Shown here piece by piece: positions 1-10,777 of a DNA stretch of 64,000 nt (its first letter is position 1; each line of letters begins with the position of its first letter). The position numbers were made by a program, and so were the translations under genes. This DNA comes from Phycomyces nitens (lineage: Eukaryota; Mucoromycota; Mucoromycetes; Mucorales; Phycomycetaceae), in the NCBI GenBank assembly GCA_022702545.1, contig JAHRBC010000003.1, forward strand, positions 2,356,001-2,420,000. Reading direction: 5' to 3'. Under the pieces are notes generated by a model. It saw only the letters and a program-made list of their open reading frames with translations. It searched no databases and was not told the origin of the DNA.

Positions 1-740
1 TTACTGAATTCAACCCTGTCATATTGTAGAGGGCATTCAGACTCAATGGCAGGCGGAACGATTGCCCAAATTGAGCCAAAACCTCATTAATGAACTTGAT
101 TAATATGACACCGCCTGAGTTGACAACGTATTTGGAGATGAAGAACGCAGCAAATGAGGCAATGAATAGATGAGTTGGATTGGTTGGCATATCAAAGACA
201 AAGGATTGGTCTATTTATTTATTGAATTAATATCTCTGATATTTTTTTAAAAATATTTTGCAATTTTATTAACCTTCAATTGTCTCATATTCCTCTTCAA
301 AGCTATCAGAATTCACGAATTCCACACTCTCAGCATCATTGTCAACTTTGGCAAAAGGTGAGCTTGGCATTTCTTCATGGGCTATAAAACCAAAATATTA
401 CAGACAACAATTAGTTAAAAGCTTTTAATAAAATTATATACATGCATTCAACATGAGTCTCAACAATGATGTCAATCTCAATCTCCATGTCATTGCCATT
501 GCCATTCACATTCATGGTCATTTCTTCAGGGGCCAATGCTATATTATATAATATTATTAAATTTCCACCAAAAAATTATTTGTGTCTGTACATACATGAA
601 TCCTGTCTTTGTAATCTTCGCAAAATATCATCAGCAACATGTCTGCAATATGTTTGGGCTGATACCAGCTCAAATGTTCTGCCAGTTGACGAGCATACCG
701 AGCACTTGCATTCAACTTTGTTGCTTGAGTAAAAAGATAT
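1..740 (-). pseudogene. tnp2-like transposase A, 5' exons only
   Basis: Four exon pieces can be read on the minus strand by comparison with copies B and D. Exon 1 (about 593-740) encodes the cysteine motif ECKCSVC and the conserved SAQTYCRH. Exon 2 (about 450-533) and exon 3 (about 274-381) are acidic. Exon 4 (1 to about 190) encodes the hydrophobic segment containing FAAFFISKYVVNSGG and is cut by the window edge. The expected start codon, ten codons before the first cysteine of ECKC, reads ATA (738-740) where copy B has ATG. The exon 2 donor reads GCATGT instead of GTAAGT. The family cuts CACTA-type ends, but this copy is probably dead. Confidence 0.7.
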
Positions 741-988
741 TTTAAGTTGTTTTGTATTTAAAAAAATTAACAGGAAAGGGTAACTATTTGAAAATATGTT
801 TTTTTTTATAGTTTTTATAACACAAATGTAACGACCAAAAGGTAAATCATATTTATTATCCAATAGAACAGACTGAAAGCTACTGGCACAGTTGAAAATA
901 AAAAAGTTTATTGAGTTCGATTTTGATATACTTGTACCTTTAATTCCACTGAAATATCTCTAAATGAAAGTGTATATTTTTTGCAGTG
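1..988 (-). mobile_element. CACTG-type CACTA element A, truncated by window edge
   Basis: The 5' half of a minus-strand tnp2 gene is followed by an element terminus, TTTTTTGCAGTG, ending at 988. Its reverse complement begins CACTGCAAAAAAT, as in elements B, C and D. The rest of the element lies left of the window, so neither the other terminus nor the target-site duplication can be checked. Confidence 0.7.
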
Positions 989-1290
989 AAAAATCAATCT
1001 TTTTCATAATAGGTTTTGTAACAAAAAGAAGTATTTAAAAAATGTAAATAGATCACACTACAAGAATTTGTAAAAGTAAAAGCTGTCACAAGTTCCTGCT
1101 ATTCCTCAAAATTTAAACATCAGATGATAGAAAATAAGGAGATGCCTTTACAAATCAAGCAGGATTAGAAATGATTATTTGTCAAGTCTTGACTGGGTAT
1201 ATCTTGCTAATGCTTGACTTAGATAGATTTTGCAATAGATCACCACCAACTAGGATGTTTAGGATAAATAGGAATATAGAGGGATCTCTA
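989..1290. other. unassigned sequence between element A and the Tc1-like element
   Basis: No gene is recognisable. The segment contains the left arm (about 1096-1145) of an imperfect inverted repeat whose other arm is near 3854-3905. Confidence 0.5.
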
Positions 1291-3264
1291 CTGGTTTTTT
1301 ACTTAAAATTGTCGCACTTGAGGAGCTTTACTATCGCATCAGAGAATCTTTATTGTTGCACTTGAGGATCTTTATTGACGCACTTTCTAATAGGTATTAG
1401 CAGTGGTCATTTTTTGAAAAAAAAAGATCAAATGATAAAAATTGTAACAAAATATATTTATTTAAAGCCTGTCTTCACGGGTTAGACACTTAGGAAAAAA
1501 ATCCAGGCTATATCTAATCCATCCTTGACAATCTTCTTCAGTTATAGCATCACAAGAAGCACTTATCCTGCTCAAGAGCTTATCATGGTTAAGAAGTTTG
1601 TGCTTCTTGACTCCATTTTTCAGCTTGCTGAAAAATTCCTCTATTGGGTTAAAGAATAGAGACCAGGGTAGCAAACAAACAGGAACAAAACCAGCATCTC
1701 TTATCAATTGCTCTGATTGTGTATTGTGGATAGGAGCATTGTCAAAGATGATGTACTGGGTCTCAGCAAGATCTCTTATTTGAATCAAACAAATCAAGTC
1801 TTCGATGAAATCTTGGAAATGGTTGGCATTGTTTGATTCAGTGAAGTTCTATGATCAATCAAAATACATTAAGCCATATAGAAAATGATATGTAATATTT
1901 ATGCTTAAGCTTACATGTTGTGCCAATGACTCCACCTCTCTATAGCTGATTGCATCAAATATTGTCACATTTTTGGCTTTGGTGCTGGTGGGAACTGTAA
2001 TCCTGGCCGGGGAATTCTTTTTTGACCATGCTTGTATGCGGTTGATATGAAGGTTGAATCCTGCCTCATCAACAAAGATACAATTGCGATTATATATTAT
2101 TGCACCTTCTGATACAATCTTCGTCACATATTCGAAGCACATCCACTTCACCTCCTTGTCATTTCTGCACATACAGTATATTTCGGCTTTCTTCAGCGTG
2201 AAGCTCAGCTTCTGCATGATTGTCTTGTGCATTGCTAACACAGACAATGCTTTGGGAAAATCTCCAGGGAATTCCTGCTGCAATCTATGAGATAACTCCA
2301 AAAGAGTCATCTCAATCTTTTCTTCGATGGCTTGCTCCAGGTAAGTAAGGTGCTGCTCTTGTACTTTTAAGGGAGCAGTCCTTCCTCTTTTTTTCAATAC
2401 AGGCATTCCACCAGGGCTGTCCTTGATGCACTTAACTCATCTGCGCATTGTTCCCTCAGACATGCCAATTGTTTTGGAAGCCTGTCTTATACTTTGGCCA
2501 GAGTTAGTATATGCATTTATAAAGATGTCCAGCAGTTCTTGGGTGAGTTTCTTATATGGTTTTTTGTTTGATTTTTCTCGAGAATCTATTAAATATACAT
2601 TAAGTAAATATAGTCAATAATTATAAGAACTACTTGAAGACATGCTTTATAAATTTTGATAATTTACCAGTATTAATCTCAGGAGTGTTCATTAACTTGT
2701 TATTGTTTGCTTTGGTATTGTTCATTATTGACAATATTGCAGTAAATAATTGATAGAAGAAAAATCTATAATGTTACTCTATATATACTACTTTCTGGGT
2801 ATTTAAATAAAGAGATATCACAGTCAAGATTACAAAATAAACAATCTTAAAAAGAACATAGTAATATCAAAACAAACAAGCATTTTTCTAATTGAAAAGT
2901 GTATTGTTTTGTATAACATAGTACCTAGCAAAACAAACCCCCTATTTTTTAAATTGAAAATGATATTATCTTGTATAACATAGTACTTAACAAAATAAAT
3001 CTTCTTTTCAATTAACAGTACTAATGCCATCTTTTAGAAGAGCAAGGAACAAAAGCAAGAAATATTTAGGACTCAAAGGTATCATGAGCTTTCTGAATAG
3101 GTTGATTTTTTATATCCTTATTTTCTCCACTGCTAATAGCTATTAGAAAGTGCGTCAATAAAGATCCTCAATTGTGACAATAAGGATTCTCCGATGTGAC
3201 AGTAAAGCTCCTCAAGTGCAACAATTAATTTTTTCAAGTGCAACAATTCTAAGTAAAAAACCAG
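1291..3264 (-). mobile_element. Tc1/IS630-type DNA transposon with ~120-bp TIRs
   Basis: The element is bounded by TA at 1289-1290 and TA at 3265-3266, the target duplication expected for the Tc1/mariner superfamily. Terminal inverted repeats begin CTGGTTTTTTACTTA and extend imperfectly for about 110-120 bp (1291-1402 against 3127-3264). The right arm carries an extra ~20-bp duplication. Each TIR contains repeated motifs related to GCACTTGAGGA. It encloses one minus-strand transposase gene. Confidence 0.85.
1462..2725 (-). pseudogene. IS630/Tc1-like transposase, three exons, one internal stop
   Basis: A cut-and-paste transposase of the DDE superfamily. The start is taken as the ATG at 2725. 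A short first exon is followed by an intron at about 2590-2685. The next exon encodes a helix-turn-helix segment (SIRQASKTIGMSEGTMRR). The catalytic domain follows, with FVDEAGFNLHI (first D), then an intron with a GTAAGC donor and CATAG acceptor near 1850-1915, then FDNAPIHNT (second D) and LPWSLFFNPIEEF (E, 34 residues after the second D). Joining at the intron keeps the frame. A TGA at 2437-2439, just after the HTH, breaks the frame; it could come from TGG by one transition. All catalytic residues are present, so this is a recent pseudogene. Confidence 0.8.
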
Positions 3265-3988
3265 TAAAGGTTGATGATTTTTAAAGGTCAGATTTACACT
3301 CCGCGTTTTTTGATTTTGATTATAGACATTACAAAAGTTAAAAAATACAAGTGCTGCTTGCTCTCTGAGGGCTCCCTGATTACTTCCCAACTACAAGCAG
3401 AAAGAAATATCTGGTTCTATTGAGTTTATAAATTATTTTGACTACTGGTTACATTATTAGAGTTTTAATAGTTTGGTTCATTTATTGGCTTTACTGATAA
3501 TTGGATCAACATTTTAATAAGAGGATAGACATAATATAAATTATATTGGTAAATAGTTGCTATAGGTTGTAAAAGATATAATAAGTTGTTAGTGAGAATA
3601 TGATATAAAAAATTTATTGATGTTAGGGTAAAAGTATATGTTGATAAAACTGATGATGTGTGAACTAAAGAAAAACTTCTTTATATACTATGCGAAAAAG
3701 GAGCAGTTTGTTGAAATCGGAGATTTATTTTAAGTCTATAATAGCCAAAACTTGATGATTTTTTGGAATTGAAACAAAAAGCAAGCTAAATCCTAAAATA
3801 TAAACTCAGAGGAGAGAAAAACAATATTTTAACTACAGATATTACAGTTTTAGCATCTCCTTATTTCTCCTTGATCACTATCTGAATTTTGAGGAATAGT
3901 GGCTTTTTCAGAGGAGGCTTGACTGAGTACCTAGTTATTTTTTCACGATTTCTTTTTTATTTTTTCTTTCTCAAATTATTTATTCAAA
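3265..3988. other. AT-rich spacer without recognisable gene
   Basis: No coding potential or family match is visible apart from the inverted-repeat arm near 3854-3905. It may be internal CACTA-2 sequence, since accessory-gene exons of that family resume at 7373. Confidence 0.4.
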
Positions 3989-4052
3989 AATGTCCACCAA
4001 CACCATTATTTATAACGTCTCAAATATTCAAAATGCTTTGATCAACTCCTCC
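3989..4052 (+). pseudogene. possible N-terminal exon of the CACTA-2 accessory gene
   Basis: An open stretch starts at an ATG (MSTNTIIYNV) and runs straight into the CACTA-1 terminus at 4053. On the other side of that element (7373) an open frame of the accessory gene resumes. The two could be halves of one exon split by the insertion, but no 3-bp duplication supports it and the frame is uncertain. Confidence 0.3.
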
Positions 4053-4479
4053 CACTACAGCAGAAAAAACAGTAGCTAACTACCATTTTGGTAGCATTAC
4101 TACCGTTTTTTCCCACCAAAAAAAAAGGTAGTAAAGACTCTGTATAAGGCAATTTTGGTAGCTGTTACCATTTTTTTAGTGCGAAAAAAAGGGTAGTTAT
4201 GAGGCAGGAATAGGCACAGCTACCGTTTTTTTATCCAATCAAAATCGTTTCTTTATATACTATAGCCTCTCTTTTATATTACTTTATATACTAGCACCCA
4301 TTCTTTTTTTACTGCCATTTATTTGAAATAATGGTTTATTTTTTATTATAATTTCGATTTATTTCAAATAATATTAAAATATATATAATAATAATATAGA
4401 AACATACCAAAAGCAAATACTATTTAATATTATAAAACGTATATGGTACAAACCTTTTACTCAATCTATACATGATGCC

Positions 4480-4800
4480 AACAACATGTTGTTATGACTT
4501 GGATGGCCTTTGGTCTTCATCGATTGCTATAAAAATATTGTGGTCAGAGAATGAAGCAATCAAATAAACCCAGCTTATTATTTTGGATAGCATACCAGTA
4601 TACATTGTGCTTGTCAATTGGCGTGTCAAGCATCTTGTTATGGATCACTGTCATGACCTGGATAGCACCTTTGGTCTTCATCGATTGCTATAAAAATATT
4701 GTGGTCAGAGAATGAAGCAATCAAATAAACCGAGCATATTGTTTTGGATAGCATACCAGTATATATTGTGCTTGTTAATCAGTATACGAAGCATCTCTTG
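4480..4800. repeat. two tandem ~155-bp repeats in CACTA-1 copy I
   Basis: The unit contains CTTTGGTCTTCATCGATTGC, TTGTGGTCAGAGAATGAAGC and AGCATACCAGTATA. It occurs about twice here and about three times in copies II (about 17385-17860) and III (about 42365-42670, inverted). Copy number therefore varies between family members. Confidence 0.7.
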
Positions 4801-5714
4801 AATTAATGCCACTATATGAAACGTACAGATGTAAATACTAGATGCAGTAGAAGGAGAATAGAGAATGCACAATATGATTAATTAAAGAGTGTAAACATAT
4901 TATAATATTCTTACCATAGAAAATATATTGCTGTAAAGTCAGCTCATAAGATTTAAAACTAATTCGAATATAATGATAGTTGGCAGAATGAGTACATCAT
5001 TAAGAAAACAATATGCATATTCTACAGAGATTCCCAGGTGGGGAGGTGGGGAACAACAAACTTTAGTGTAATATAGCTATAAAAAATTTTCACCTTTTTT
5101 TAGTGTCTGAAAAATTATGAGATGAGTGTTTCATTCCTTGATTAAAGATAACAGAGCTGAAGATGTGGTATACAAGATTCCAATCGGATGTTTATGTCAT
5201 TGACAACCTTACATAAGGGAGGGTCATTTAGTTTTACTTCAAAAAAGTAGAGCAAAGAAAAGAAAAGAAATATAAACTAACCTTGGCATAATACAGCTAT
5301 AAAAAAATTTCATTTTTTTTGGTGCTTGAAAAAGGGTGAGATGTGTGTTTCATTCCTAGATTAAAAACAACAGAGCTGAAGATGTGGTATACAAGATGCC
5401 AATTGGGCATTTATTAAGGTGGCAATCTTATGTGATGGAGAGTTATTCGATTTTATTTCAAAGGAGAGGACCAAAGCAAAGATAAAACAGCTAAAGGAAA
5501 AGAGGAAAAGAAAAAGTGTGCTAAAACATATACTAAAAATATGAGAGAACCAATAAGAGCAGCCTAAAGAATATTAAAGACTTAGTCTGTTTCTCTTAGA
5601 TGAAGGCTCATTGCTCATTCCTAGTGGTGTAAACCTATATCAAACAGTAGAAATATTATATTAATATTAAATTGAGAATAGATGAGCAACAAAAAAGCTC
5701 TAACTTATAGTACA

Positions 5715-6090
5715 TCTGTCATGATTGGGGATTCAGCCTCGTCATCCGTTTGAAATACCTCATCTTCCAAAAGAAAAGAACTGCTTGCTCTTTCCTGCTA
5801 TAACATAATAAAAATATTGTATTAATTATAATGTATATTCAAATGTTTGTTAATTAATAAACTTGCCTGGCTGTTCTCTGCTATTTTTCTCTTACGAGTC
5901 TGGTTTGCACTCTTAAAGGTGTCTTGAAGAAGATTCTTGGCACACCACATTCTTTTGCACTTGTAAATGTGGAGTGCTATTGTCCTAGCCGTGCCTCACT
6001 GGCCACAATCATTGATGACAGGTACATTGATTTTGTCATCATTGACCAAGAAGTGTCTTTGCTGCTGTTGCTATTATTAGTCAAATAATC
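5715..6090 (-). pseudogene. CACTA-1 accessory gene, C-terminal relic (copy I)
   Basis: The minus strand encodes a fragment with VNDDKINVPVINDCGQ, the motif YKCKRM (here HIYKCKRM), then KNLLQDTFKSANQTRKRK. An intron (GCAAGT donor) precedes an acidic tail ending SPIMTDVL. A TGA interrupts the copy after VINDCGQ. The same protein appears more completely at 7373-8251 in CACTA-2. Function unknown. Its 5' end abuts the transposase relic running the other way from 6103, suggesting a large internal deletion of a divergent gene pair. Confidence 0.6.
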
Positions 6091-6102
6091 TCTTACCTAC
6101 CC

Positions 6103-6980
6103 ATGGAAAAAGTAATTAGAGTATACTCCAAGCTTATCACGTCAAACTTGAAGGGCGGTAGAAATGCCAGTTTGCTTGTTGAGCGCTTTGATGTTCATAG
6201 CTTTGTCAGTTCAGCAAACAGCTCTCAGAATTATCCTAGTACAAGTCAGCCATCCACATATAATGAAGCAAGTTCCTTAGATCTTCCAGATGGTGTAAGT
6301 GCTGCCCAGCTATGGGAGCCATTCAACTGACATGCCAGCTTGAATGATGATGACTTGGAAGGTGTTAGCAGCCCTGTTGTCAAGAATACTTTGGCAAAGT
6401 ACTATGTGCGAAACAGTGGTATGAACAGTATTGAACTTGATGACCCAATGATTGTTTTTGCTTCTCGTCTTTGGAAAAATTCAACCGTACATTCTTCATG
6501 TATGTACCAAAGAATAAAAAACGAGACCAGACGTGGCAATCATCATGTGATGTTCACCTGTCCATACAGAAAGGGAGTATTGGTATTAGTCAAAATACAA
6601 AATAGAGATCACTCGCATTTTTTATATTTTTATCTAGCCGTCGCAATATAATTATTCAAAGCTGGTTTGTTGGCACTGTGGAATTTTATTTTGAGCATAA
6701 AGAGGTTGATGGCACACTGCACTTTCTGGCATTCGTTGAAGTGATGAAAGAGCATGGTACAGCAGCCCATGACTCATCTGTGCCAATCGTAATACGGCGG
6801 TCACACAGCTCAACTGGACAAACAACCCAGCCAAAATATGCTGTTAATGTGGATGACATTCAGCATCAAGTTGAGCTCATCCAGTACCCTCCAAGTAGTA
6901 ATCAGTTCTTTATCATTGCACCATATTACGTGTTTAATGACAATCTGCGTGTGACCATGGGGAACCTTGCTACTTTATAA
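6103..6980 (+). pseudogene. CACTA-1 transposase-like gene, C-terminal relic (copy I)
   Basis: Three plus-strand pieces: 6103-6330, 6340 to about 6570 and about 6660-6980. The last contains WFVGTVEFYFEHKEV, HFLAFVEVMKEHG and FFIIAPYYVFNDNLRVT. This order (GxVxFYFxH, HFLAFVxV, then a valine/isoleucine-rich strand) resembles the C-terminal beta domain of the tnp2 proteins in elements B-D, which have YVGEIQYLFVH and HTFAFVNWFK. No catalytic domain remains, and a TGA at about 6328 separates the first two pieces. The homology is my inference from motif order. Confidence 0.55.
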
Positions 6981-7372
6981 AAATTTTCTTTTTCTTTTTT
7001 CTTTCCTTATAAATATCAATACCAAATAAAATAAAATAAAATGGCTAATAATGTCAAAAACAAAAAAATTGTTTCAAAAAAACGGTAGCATAACTACCGT
7101 TTTGTTCACACAGGCGAAAAATTATTTTTCTCAAAAATGCGCAACATCTTTAACACCAAATAAAATGCTCATTTCAATAAACAAGGTTGCCTAAAAACTT
7201 ACGAGCCCTTTCTATGGTACTACAACTACCTCATTACCTGATGAAAAGACATTCCATTCAACTTTTATGATTTGAGATCGATGACATTACTTTTCAGCCA
7301 CAATCTGCAGAGATAAAGTGCTCTAAAATCATAAAAAACGGTAGTTATGCTACCGGTCCTTCCGCCGTAGTG

Positions 7373-8251
7373 ACAGCAGGGTATTATGGAGCAAAGTGGT
7401 AAGATTGTTTCCTTATCTTTTTGCATTCAATCATTTTATTAATACATATAAATATATTTACTATTAGCTCTTGAGCATGTGGCCAAATCTGTGAAGAGGG
7501 CTCAATTAACTGAGTATTCTAATCGACTTGGGAAACGATTGATTGATACAGATGGAGAATTCAAAGGAAAGTATGATACCCAACGGTATAACATGCTGCT
7601 GCAAGTGCTTCATCGTCAAGACTGGGAAGCAAAGTGCAAGGAGGTCCCAGAAGGACAATCTTTGTGTCAGTTGGTCCTTCTGACAGAGCACGAATTGACC
7701 ATGAAGTGTCTTTTGCTCAAAACCTTGGCCCGTGCAATCAAGTGTGACTTGATTGACAAGGATTATCTGGAAACCAAGAAAGAATGGAGAGGTATTCCAG
7801 AGCATCAAAGGGAATATTACATGATGCATCTGGAAAAACTTGCCAAGGACAGTGGCCTTGAGATTTTTAAGTGCAAACGAATGTAGTGTGTGAAGAATCT
7901 TCTTCACGACACATTCAAAAGTGATAGCCAAACTCACAGGAGAAGAATTGTAGACAACAGCCAGGCAAGTTTATTAATTAACAACCATTTGAATACTTTA
8001 TAATTAAAACGATATTTTTATTATGCTATAACAGGAAGGAGCAAGCACTTCTTTCCTTTCAGAAGATGAGGCAGGTCAGACTGGTGATGGCATCAAATCA
8101 CCAATCATGGCAGATGTGCTGTAAGTTGTTTTTGTTGTTGCTCATCTATTGCTAATCTAATGCTAACATAATATTTCTACTGTGATATAGCTATACACCA
8201 CCAAGGACAAGTGTTGAGCCAGTACAAAAGAGAAAGAGAACAAGGGTTTAA
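7373..8251 (+). pseudogene. CACTA-2 accessory protein gene, best-preserved copy
   Basis: An exon end at 7373-7399 and an intron with GTAAGA donor lead to a long exon (from about 7467) with 135 codons open from the internal ATG at 7479. It includes QLTEYSNRLGKR, WEAKCKEVPEGQ and LEIFKCKRM. A TAG after KCKRM (7884-7886) is followed in frame by VKNLLHDTFKSDSQ, then an intron, EGASTSFLSEDEAGQT and SPIMADVL, another intron, and a basic tail (QKRKRTRV). Charged and helical in character; I recognise no known domain. In position it resembles a TnpA-type second gene of a CACTA element, but that is inference. Probably one stop away from intact. Confidence 0.55.
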
Positions 8252-9392
8252 GATTTTTTGTTTAGCCGACTCTTATTGGCCCCATTGCATTTTTTAGCAT
8301 ATGCTTAGTGTGCTTTTTTTTCTTTTTTTTTGCTTTTCTTGTCTTGTCTTTGCACTGACTCTTTGAAATAAAACCAAATGAGCCTTCTTATGTAAGATTG
8401 GCACGGTTATAAACACCTGATTGACATTCTGATTAAAGCATCTCCAACTCGATTACCTTTGATTTAGAAATGAAATGCAGCTTGCTCTTTTTCCCCCAGA
8501 AACAAAAGAGCGAAAACTTTTTACGGCTATATTACAATACGGTTTGTCCTTTTTACACTTGGCAATCTCTGTAAGATATATACTTTTCTTTTCTAATGAG
8601 CTGATTACTCTGTTTGCTACAATGAGATTCGAATCATTTTTGAATCATATGATTTGAATATGCCAAAGTTGATTTTCTATGGTAAGACGATTGTCTAATA
8701 ATTATATTATTCTTCAACTAATTTTTCAGTACATATTCTATTGACCTCCTATTACATATAGTGTTTATTTCCGGAGATCCCTTTCAGTATAATCATTCAA
8801 AACAAAAGGCATGGTATAGTAATTGACAAGCATAATATATACTTGCATGCAGTACAAAATAATGTACTAGGTTTATATGATCGCTTCTTTTTCTAACCAC
8901 AATAAATTTTTAGCAATTGAATGAATGCTAAGGATCATCTAATATATATCAATGTAGTATTATTATGCGTGTATAGCTTATAACAAAGGTTTGTACTATA
9001 TATGTTTTATAATATTAAATAGTATTAGTTTTAAGTATTTTTCTATAATAATTGTGCACAAAATACGGTATGAATTAAATCAAGACATTCTATAATAAAT
9101 AATAAACCATTCTTTCAAAAGAATGGTCGTAAAAGAATAGCAGAACCCATTATCAAATAGAGTACTATAAAAGAGAAGTTATAGTATATAACAGAAGCAT
9201 TTTTGGTTGGATAAAAAAAACGGTAGTTATGTTACCAAAACAGTAGTTATCTGCCGATTTTTGCCACTATAAAAACGGTAGCTACTACCAAATTCATCTT
9301 ACACAGGGTCATATCTACCATTTTGGCCCACCAAAAAAACAGTAGCAATATTACCAAAATGGTAGATAACTGCTGATTTCTTAGTTGTAGTG
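7373..9392 (+). mobile_element. CACTA-2 element, right-hand part
   Basis: The right end, with CTACTACCAAATTC, CAGGGTCATATCTACC and terminal TTAGTTGTAGTG (ending 9392), is the reverse complement of the CACTA-2 left end at 47480. Inside is a plus-strand accessory gene. 8260-9190 is AT-rich, without genes, and matches 48000-48980 in inverted orientation. The left end cannot be fixed because CACTA-1 copy I abuts at 7372. The right side interrupts the tnp2 gene of element F. Confidence 0.65.
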
Positions 9393-10306
9393 CAAAATAT
9401 ATCACACTTACAATCAATAAACTCATTAGAAACATCAGGCATTATGACATCTGAATCTTCTTCAACTGTGCTTTTGACATTGGCTGTAATAATTAATAAC
9501 AAACATTATTAGATCATGAATAACAATATACAATTTCACTTACAATCATCTCTATCCTTGGGACCAATGCTTTACACATTATCAGAATTCTTATGGCACA
9601 TGAATGTCTGTGCATTCTGCAATATTCCACTGGCTGTATATTTGATACAGGCCGAACGTTTGCACAGAAGGTTGTATGTTTCATTTTTAATGTTATTCAT
9701 AATAAAGATTATATGAGCAAGAGATATTATATTTGGCTCTTTTTTATATGAATCGTATTTCAGAGCGAGACAATATATATTATTAATCTTATCATCAAAC
9801 ACACCATTTATTCATCATCGTCTTTTGATATCTGGGCTTTGAATCAATCTCCCTTAATATTTATAAGCATTACAAACCCAATCTCTGTTAAATTCAAAAA
9901 AAATTGGTAGATTACTAATGGTGTCAAAATTATTAATTATCCTTGAATATTATTTTTTTATTTTAAAATATTGGTCATTATTATTATGTACACATCAATT
10001 CATCTTAAATATATTGAATGTTTTGTCTATAAAATCAATAAAAAAGCAAGAATTGTAAAAATTGATATAGTTTATAAAAATGAAAAAAAATAGTACCAAT
10101 TTTATTTATTTATTTTGCAAAGTCATTTAAAATGTGTGCTACTTTGCATCAAATCTGCGATTTAGAGCTCATATATGAAATAAAATGCAAAATTAGGTCT
10201 CATCATTAAAAAATCATCAAAATGATGGAGTTAGAATTCATTTTTAAAAATTCATAATAATTCAAAATCTCTAATTCTGGCTAATACAACCCTTCTTTTG
10301 CAGTGA
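9393..10306 (-). mobile_element. CACTG-type element F, right-hand remnant
   Basis: The right terminus CCCTTCTTTTGCAGTG ends at 10306; its reverse complement begins CACTGCAAAAGAAGGG. AGT, which follows the end, may be one copy of the target duplication inside CACTA-1 sequence resuming at 10307. The left part is replaced by the CACTA-2 end at 9392. Apart from the gene relic below, 9700-10306 is AT-rich with no gene. Confidence 0.55.
9420..9700 (-). pseudogene. tnp2-like transposase F, degenerate exons 1 and 2
   Basis: Exon 1 on the minus strand (about 9545-9690) reads LCKRSAC, then SGILQNAQTFMCHKNSDNV. This matches the pattern of exon 1 in other copies (CxCSVC ... SAQTFxRHxxSDxV) but has lost cysteines and gained a stop. 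Exon 2 (about 9408-9486) is the acidic block VEEDSDVIMPDVSNEFIDC with a GTAAGT donor. The gene is cut by the CACTA-2 terminus at 9392. Clearly inactive. Confidence 0.5.
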
Positions 10307-10718
10307 GTTCTTTATCATTGCACCATATTACGTGTTTAATGACAATCTGCATGTGACCAGGGGTAACCTTGCCACTTTATAAAAATTTTCTTTTTCTTTT
10401 TTCTTTCCTTATAAATATCAATACCAAATAAAATAAAATAAAATGGCTAATAATATCAAAAACAAAAAATTAGTTTCAAAAAAACAGTAGTTATGCTACC
10501 GTTTTGTTCACACAGGCGAAAAATTATTTTTCTCAAAAATCTGCAACATCTTTAACACCAAATAAAATGCTCATTTCAATAAACAACATTGTCTAAAAAC
10601 TTATGAGCCCTTTCTATGGTATTACAACTACCTCATTGTCTGATGAAAAGACATTCCATGTGACTTTTATGATTTGGGATCGATGACATTACCTTTCAAC
10701 CACAATCTGTATAGATAA
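10307..10718 (+). mobile_element. CACTA-1 copy 0, left piece of the outer host element
   Basis: This 412-bp piece matches the right-hand quarter of CACTA-1 (from TTCTTTATCATTGCACCATA to ACAATCTG ... GATAA). It continues at 28905-28981 once element C and one TAA are removed, because intact copies read GATAAAGTGCTCTAAAATC here. Its left neighbour is the end of element F, so this CACTA-1 was hit at least twice. Confidence 0.85.
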
Positions 10719-10777
10719 CACTGCAAAAATACCCCCGATTCCCATATGTGTAGTTGATACAGTAGGTATGGGATATA

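Larger units (their letters stand above)
1096..3905. repeat. imperfect ~50-bp inverted repeat flanking the Tc1-like element
   Basis: The arm at about 1096-1145 (CTATTCCTCAAAATTTAAAC ... AAATAAGGAGATGC) and the arm at about 3854-3905 (GCATCTCCTTATTT ... GAATTTTGAGGAATAG) are inverted copies with a few mismatches. They lie outside the Tc1-like TIRs, so they may be the ends of an older element that received the Tc1-like insertion, or two oppositely oriented small repeats. No target-site duplication was found. Confidence 0.45.
4053..7372 (+). mobile_element. CACTA-1 element, copy I (non-autonomous)
   Basis: The left end CACTACAGCAGAAAAAACAG and the right end ACCGGTCCTTCCGCCGTAGTG match the termini of copies II and III. 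Subterminal arrays of CGGTAG/CTACCG lie within 250 bp of the left end and around 7085-7100 and 7335-7355. The inside holds relics of two divergent genes and a minisatellite-like repeat. The flanking trinucleotides (TCC left, ACA right) do not match, so there is no target-site duplication. Its sequence shows the uninterrupted site into which element D inserted in copy III. Confidence 0.85.

Noticed and set aside
3133..3390. 85-codon minus ORF
   Set aside because: Lies across the Tc1-like right TIR and its flank; no codon-like conservation in the left TIR.
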